Below are positions 13,267-13,443 of a DNA stretch of 13,443 nt, in pieces. The stretch lies in the NCBI GenBank assembly GCA_934098345.1, contig CAKONX010000031.1, forward strand, positions 1 to 13,443. The letters are read 5' to 3'. Made by a program: the position numbers and the translations under genes. This stretch comes from an uncultured Bacilli bacterium. Its GTDB lineage: Bacteria; Bacillota_I; Bacilli_A; RF39; UBA660. Numbering within the stretch: the stretch's first letter is position 1; the number at the start of each line of letters is the position of its first letter. The notes under the pieces were generated by a model. The model was not told the origin of the DNA. It made no database searches and saw only the letters and a program-made list of their open reading frames with translations.

Positions 13267-13282
13267 ATAATCACCTTTCATA

Positions 13283-13308
13283 AATTAAAAAGAGGCTTAA
13301 CCTCTTCT
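13283..13308 (-). terminator. Intrinsic terminator or attenuator between rpsU and yqeY
   Basis: Minus-strand AGAAGAGG / CCTCTTTT: 8 bp including one G-U (13308-13301 with 13295-13288) around a 5-nt loop holding the rpsU TAA. It is followed by TAATTT, so the T-run is short. Because yqeY starts only 17 nt further on with no visible promoter, this is likely a leaky terminator lowering yqeY relative to rpsU. Confidence 0.6.
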
Positions 13309-13443
13309 ATTCTTATTTCTTTTACGTGAGTTTTTAATCATTTCTTTTTTAGCTTCACGTTTTCTTACTCCTGGTTTGTCATAATGTTTATGTTTTTTAA
13401 GTTCAGAAGGGACACCACTCTTTGCCACTTTAAGTTTGAATCT
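13297..13443 (-). CDS. rpsU: 30S ribosomal protein S21, C-terminal 48 residues
   Basis: The last 48 codons of S21, with the start beyond the window end. The visible part begins RFKLKVAKSGVPSELKKHKH, then YDKPGVRKREAKKE, and ends RKRNKNRRG. This is the S21 pattern (RFxRxVxKSGxLxELRxRxxYxKPSxxRKxK) with its very basic tail. S21 binds near the platform of the 30S subunit and assists initiation. The reading frame is intact to TAA, which lies in the loop of a terminator hairpin. The neighbour yqeY confirms the assignment. Confidence 0.93.
   Translation of the reverse strand, partial: RFKLKVAKSGVPSELKKHKHYDKPGVRKREAKKEMIKNSRKRNKNRRG

Noticed and set aside
1..13443. TGA read as Trp (Mycoplasma-type code)
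   Set aside because: TGA ends at least five genes at the expected family length, and Trp codons are TGG.
1..13443. CRISPR arrays, insertion sequences, tRNA or rRNA genes
   Set aside because: No direct repeats at regular spacing, no transposase-like frame, and no gap large enough for an rRNA or with tRNA-like arms was seen; gaps between genes are mostly under 140 nt.

Overview
The window is a low-GC, gene-dense bacterial chromosome segment in which every supported gene lies on the minus strand, so biological order runs from high to low coordinates. Short gaps, 4-bp ATGA overlaps, GGTGAT-type ribosome binding sites and the conserved block rpsU-yqeY-yqfC-yqfD-ybeY-era-yqzL-recO point to a Firmicutes/Bacilli-type genome. 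The AT bias and compaction suggest an uncultured or host-associated relative of the Mollicutes/Erysipelotrichia. TGA is a normal stop (pdp, the NlpC/P60 gene, the transglutaminase-like gene, the VanZ gene, yqfC) and Trp is TGG, so this is code 11, not Mycoplasma code 4. The taxon is an inference.

Region by region, in transcription order: 13443-12811 holds the end of rpsU (ribosomal protein S21) and yqeY, each followed by an intrinsic terminator. 12810-12622 holds an open frame with no start codon that looks like the tail of a decayed gene, followed by its own terminator. 12558-8401 is a tightly packed operon: yqfC, yqfD (sporulation-associated), a VanZ-like membrane protein, ybeY, era, a 26-codon yqzL and recO, ending in a terminator. 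8341-5469 is cmk, a very short alaS, and mscL, ending in a terminator. 5456-4382 is a separately promoted transglutaminase-like protein, also terminated. 4330-1954 holds a membrane-anchored NlpC/P60-like protein with an Ig-like domain, coupled to a pyrimidine-nucleoside phosphorylase. 1913-147 is a HerA-type ATPase ending in a strong terminator. That hairpin also carries the -35 of a promoter for a gene that begins at position 83 and runs off the window.

The genes mostly serve translation and ribosome biogenesis (S21, YbeY, Era, AlaRS), DNA repair and translocation (RecO, HerA-like), nucleotide metabolism (Cmk, Pdp) and the envelope (YqfD, VanZ-like, MscL, NlpC/P60-like). The most notable points are: a minimal AlaRS lacking both the beta-barrel insert and C-Ala, with CGGPH instead of CGGTH; an undescribed transglutaminase-fold protein with its own promoter; six terminators whose hairpins contain the upstream gene's stop codon; a VanZ gene at the place where phoH, dgkA and cdd sit in Bacillus; and a start-less gene remnant between yqeY and yqfC.
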